Origin: an uncultured Peptococcaceae bacterium
Lineage (GTDB): Bacteria > Bacillota > Peptococcia > Peptococcales > Peptococcaceae
Reading direction: 5' to 3'
Assembly: GCA_937976375.1 (NCBI GenBank)
Contig: CALJRU010000021.1
Coordinates: 1 to 43,366, forward strand
Length of the DNA stretch: 43,366 nt
Shown here: positions 41,884 through 43,366 of the stretch, piece by piece
Numbering within the stretch: position 1 is the first letter of the stretch
How the letters are laid out: each line of letters begins with the position of its first letter
The notes under the pieces: generated by a model
The model's database searches: none
The model's input: only the letters and a program-made list of their open reading frames with translations
What the model was told of the DNA's origin: nothing
Made by a program: the position numbers and the translations under genes

Positions 41884-41934
41884 AGAAACAGACAGTCCAA
41901 TATGTTCTATCGTTGACTGTTAGAGGGGGATTTT

Positions 41935-43278
41935 ATGCAAAATAGTAACTTATTGACGGGCAGCATTACGAAAAGTTTGCTGATTTTTGCGCTGCCAATG
42001 ATCGCTGGAAATTTATTGCAGCAATGCTACAATATTGCGGACACCATTATTGTTGGCCGCTTTCTCGGCGCCAATGCATTGGCTGCCGTTGGCTCAGCCT
42101 ACACCCTAATGACTTTTCTTACATCGATTATTCTTGGTCTCTGCATGGGCAGCGGCGCGTCTTTTTCCATTAGTTACGGCCGTAACAACATCGATCGGCT
42201 GAAAACCGGCATATTTCAATCTTTTGTGTTTATTATTCTTGTCACCATCGCCATCAATATTCTGGTGTTTGTCGGCATCGACTTTATCATATGGTTTCTT
42301 CGTGTTACAGATACTGACGTTGCCGGACTGATGAAAACCTATTTATTGGTCATTTTTGCCGGAATCCTCGCCACATTTTTCCAAAATTATTTTTCCTGTC
42401 TGTTGCGAGCGCTCGGAAACTCCAAAATACCATTGGCCTTTCTCGCCGTCTCGGCGCTCTTAAACATTATTTTGGACTTATTGTTTGTCTGTGTGTTTCA
42501 TTGGGGCGTAGCTGGCGCCGCTTTTGCAACGATCATTTCCCAGTACGTGTCTGGCATCGGCCTCATGATCTACACCCTTATTGCGTTTTCTGATTTACGG
42601 CCTGAGCGCAGACACATGCGCTGGAATCGCACGATATTCCGTGAAATTACCAGTTTTTCTTTTCTCACCTGCATCCAGCAATCTGTCATGAATTTTGGGA
42701 TTCTCTTGGTGCAAGGCCTAGTCAACAGCTTTGGCCCAGTCATTATGGCAGCCTTTGCTGCTGCTGTCAAAATCGACACGTTTGCCTACATGCCAGTGCA
42801 AGACTTTGGAAACGCTTTTTCTACATTTATTGCCCAGAATTACGGTGCCAGAAAAGAAGACCGCATCCGCCAGGGTATTAAAAGTGCTTTTCTTGCAGCC
42901 TCCATCTTCAGCATCATTGTCAGTGCCATTGTCTTCATCTTTGCGGAACCTTTGATGACACTCTTTATCAACCGCAACGAAACAGCCATCATCTCTGCCG
43001 GCGTATGTTACCTGCGCATTGAAGGTGCTTTCTATGTCGGTATCGGCATTCTCTTTTTACTCTACGGGCTCTATCGAGCCGTTGCGCGCCCAGGCATGAG
43101 CGTTGTTCTCACCATCATTTCACTTGGCACACGTGTCCTTCTTGCCTACACACTTTCTGCCATTCCAGCCATTGGCGTGACCGGCATCTGGGCGGCTGTT
43201 CCAATAGGATGGGCACTCGCCGACATCGTCGGCATTACATATTGGCGCCGGCTCTCGCGCCGCGGCATGACACTGTAA
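41935..43278 (+). CDS. MATE-family efflux transporter
   Basis: A 447-residue, twelve-helix multidrug and toxin extrusion (MATE) protein, expected to export organic cations or metabolites with Na+ or H+. The N-terminal pattern ITKSLLIFALPMIAGNLLQQ and the NIADTIIVGRFLGANALAAVG segment are typical of the DinF/NorM superfamily, with the duplicated six-helix halves visible (second half from about 230, QQSVMNFGILLVQGLVNSFG). GAGGGGG precedes the ATG. It has a near-consensus promoter and two hairpins follow it. Substrate cannot be inferred. Confidence 0.93.
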   Translation: MQNSNLLTGSITKSLLIFALPMIAGNLLQQCYNIADTIIVGRFLGANALAAVGSAYTLMTFLTSIILGLCMGSGASFSISYGRNNIDRLKTGIFQSFVFIILVTIAINILVFVGIDFIIWFLRVTDTDVAGLMKTYLLVIFAGILATFFQNYFSCLLRALGNSKIPLAFLAVSALLNIILDLLFVCVFHWGVAGAAFATIISQYVSGIGLMIYTLIAFSDLRPERRHMRWNRTIFREITSFSFLTCIQQSVMNFGILLVQGLVNSFGPVIMAAFAAAVKIDTFAYMPVQDFGNAFSTFIAQNYGARKEDRIRQGIKSAFLAASIFSIIVSAIVFIFAEPLMTLFINRNETAIISAGVCYLRIEGAFYVGIGILFLLYGLYRAVARPGMSVVLTIISLGTRVLLAYTLSAIPAIGVTGIWAAVPIGWALADIVGITYWRRLSRRGMTL

Positions 43279-43280
43279 AC

Positions 43281-43314
43281 AAATGACCGTTCTCATAATT
43301 GAGAACGGTCATTT
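43281..43314. terminator. Hairpin directly after the MATE gene
   Basis: A 15-bp perfect stem (43281-43295 with 43300-43314) and four-base loop, two bases after the stop. The U-run is weak on both sides, so it may act with the next hairpin or protect the mRNA 3' end. Confidence 0.65.
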
Positions 43315-43323
43315 CAGCTTGTC

Positions 43324-43353
43324 GAAAAAGGTCACCGCAAGGTGGCCTTTTTC
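43324..43353. terminator. Bidirectional terminator at the right edge
   Basis: A 13-bp stem with one G-U pair closed by a GCAA tetraloop (43324-43336 with 43341-43353); A5 on the left and T5 on the right let it work in both directions. It suggests a converging minus-strand gene just beyond the window. Confidence 0.85.
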
Positions 43354-43366
43354 TCGTCTTAAGCCT

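Noticed and set aside
1..43366. Mobile elements, CRISPR arrays, prophage or integrase genes.
   Set aside because: None seen on either strand: no transposase or integrase proteins, no regular repeat-spacer pattern, and the genes look uniform in style.

Overview
This is a chromosomal, housekeeping-type window from a Gram-positive-lineage bacterium (Bacillota), probably an obligate or oxygen-tolerant anaerobe of the Clostridia/Negativicutes type. The signs are strong AGGAGG ribosome sites, TTG and GTG starts, a perfect CIRCE element before groES, a PolA with a degenerate proofreading domain, TrmK, a UPF0735/PheB-type ACT protein, and lipobox lipoproteins. I cannot name the genus from sequence alone. 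I see no phage, insertion sequence, integrase, CRISPR array or rRNA, and gene style looks uniform throughout.

Layout. Bases 1-9810 are all on the minus strand: the first 18 codons of tuf; tRNA-Leu(GAG) with its own promoter and terminator; a tightly overlapped replication/repair operon (GIY-YIG nuclease, polA, mutM, coaE); asnB; mrp; and groES-groEL under CIRCE. A lone plus-strand folate gene (5-formyl-THF cyclo-ligase, 10010-10594) shares a bidirectional terminator with a minus-strand pair: a small membrane protein and a YhgE/Pip-type protein.

Amino-acid block (13441-22531, minus strand). One operon runs ACT-HTH regulator, hom, thrB, lysC, from a strong promoter whose start point is covered by a perfect 18-bp palindrome. 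A second operon runs ilvB, ilvN, ilvC and then a second ilvB. The two ilvB products differ at known or conserved active-site positions. Upstream lies a 450-bp AT-rich intergenic region with a perfect 13-bp inverted repeat and other repeats.

Signalling, transport and respiration (22982-38814, minus strand). A lipoprotein with Ca-binding-like DxDxDG repeats, a response regulator and a histidine kinase form a three-gene operon. Upstream of it in the transcription direction is a long gene train. It starts at a promoter near 38890 with a metallophosphoesterase, ridA, cydA and cydB. A terminator follows, then cydD, cydC, pgeF (ylmD), trmK, a Nif3/DUF34 gene and an orphan SsuABC/NitT-type ABC importer. 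Most joins are 4-10 bp overlaps or short gaps. cydAB and cydDC together would make and assemble a short-Q-loop cytochrome bd oxidase, which often serves oxygen scavenging in anaerobes.

The right end (39028-43366) holds plus-strand uppP plus an M20 amidohydrolase, a convergent methyltransferase, and a divergently transcribed MATE transporter followed by two hairpins.

No clearly unprecedented multi-gene system is evident. The best candidates for new biology are the paired divergent acetohydroxyacid synthases, the palindrome at the threonine operon start with its presumed autoregulator, the lipoprotein/two-component operon, and the repeats upstream of the ilv promoter.
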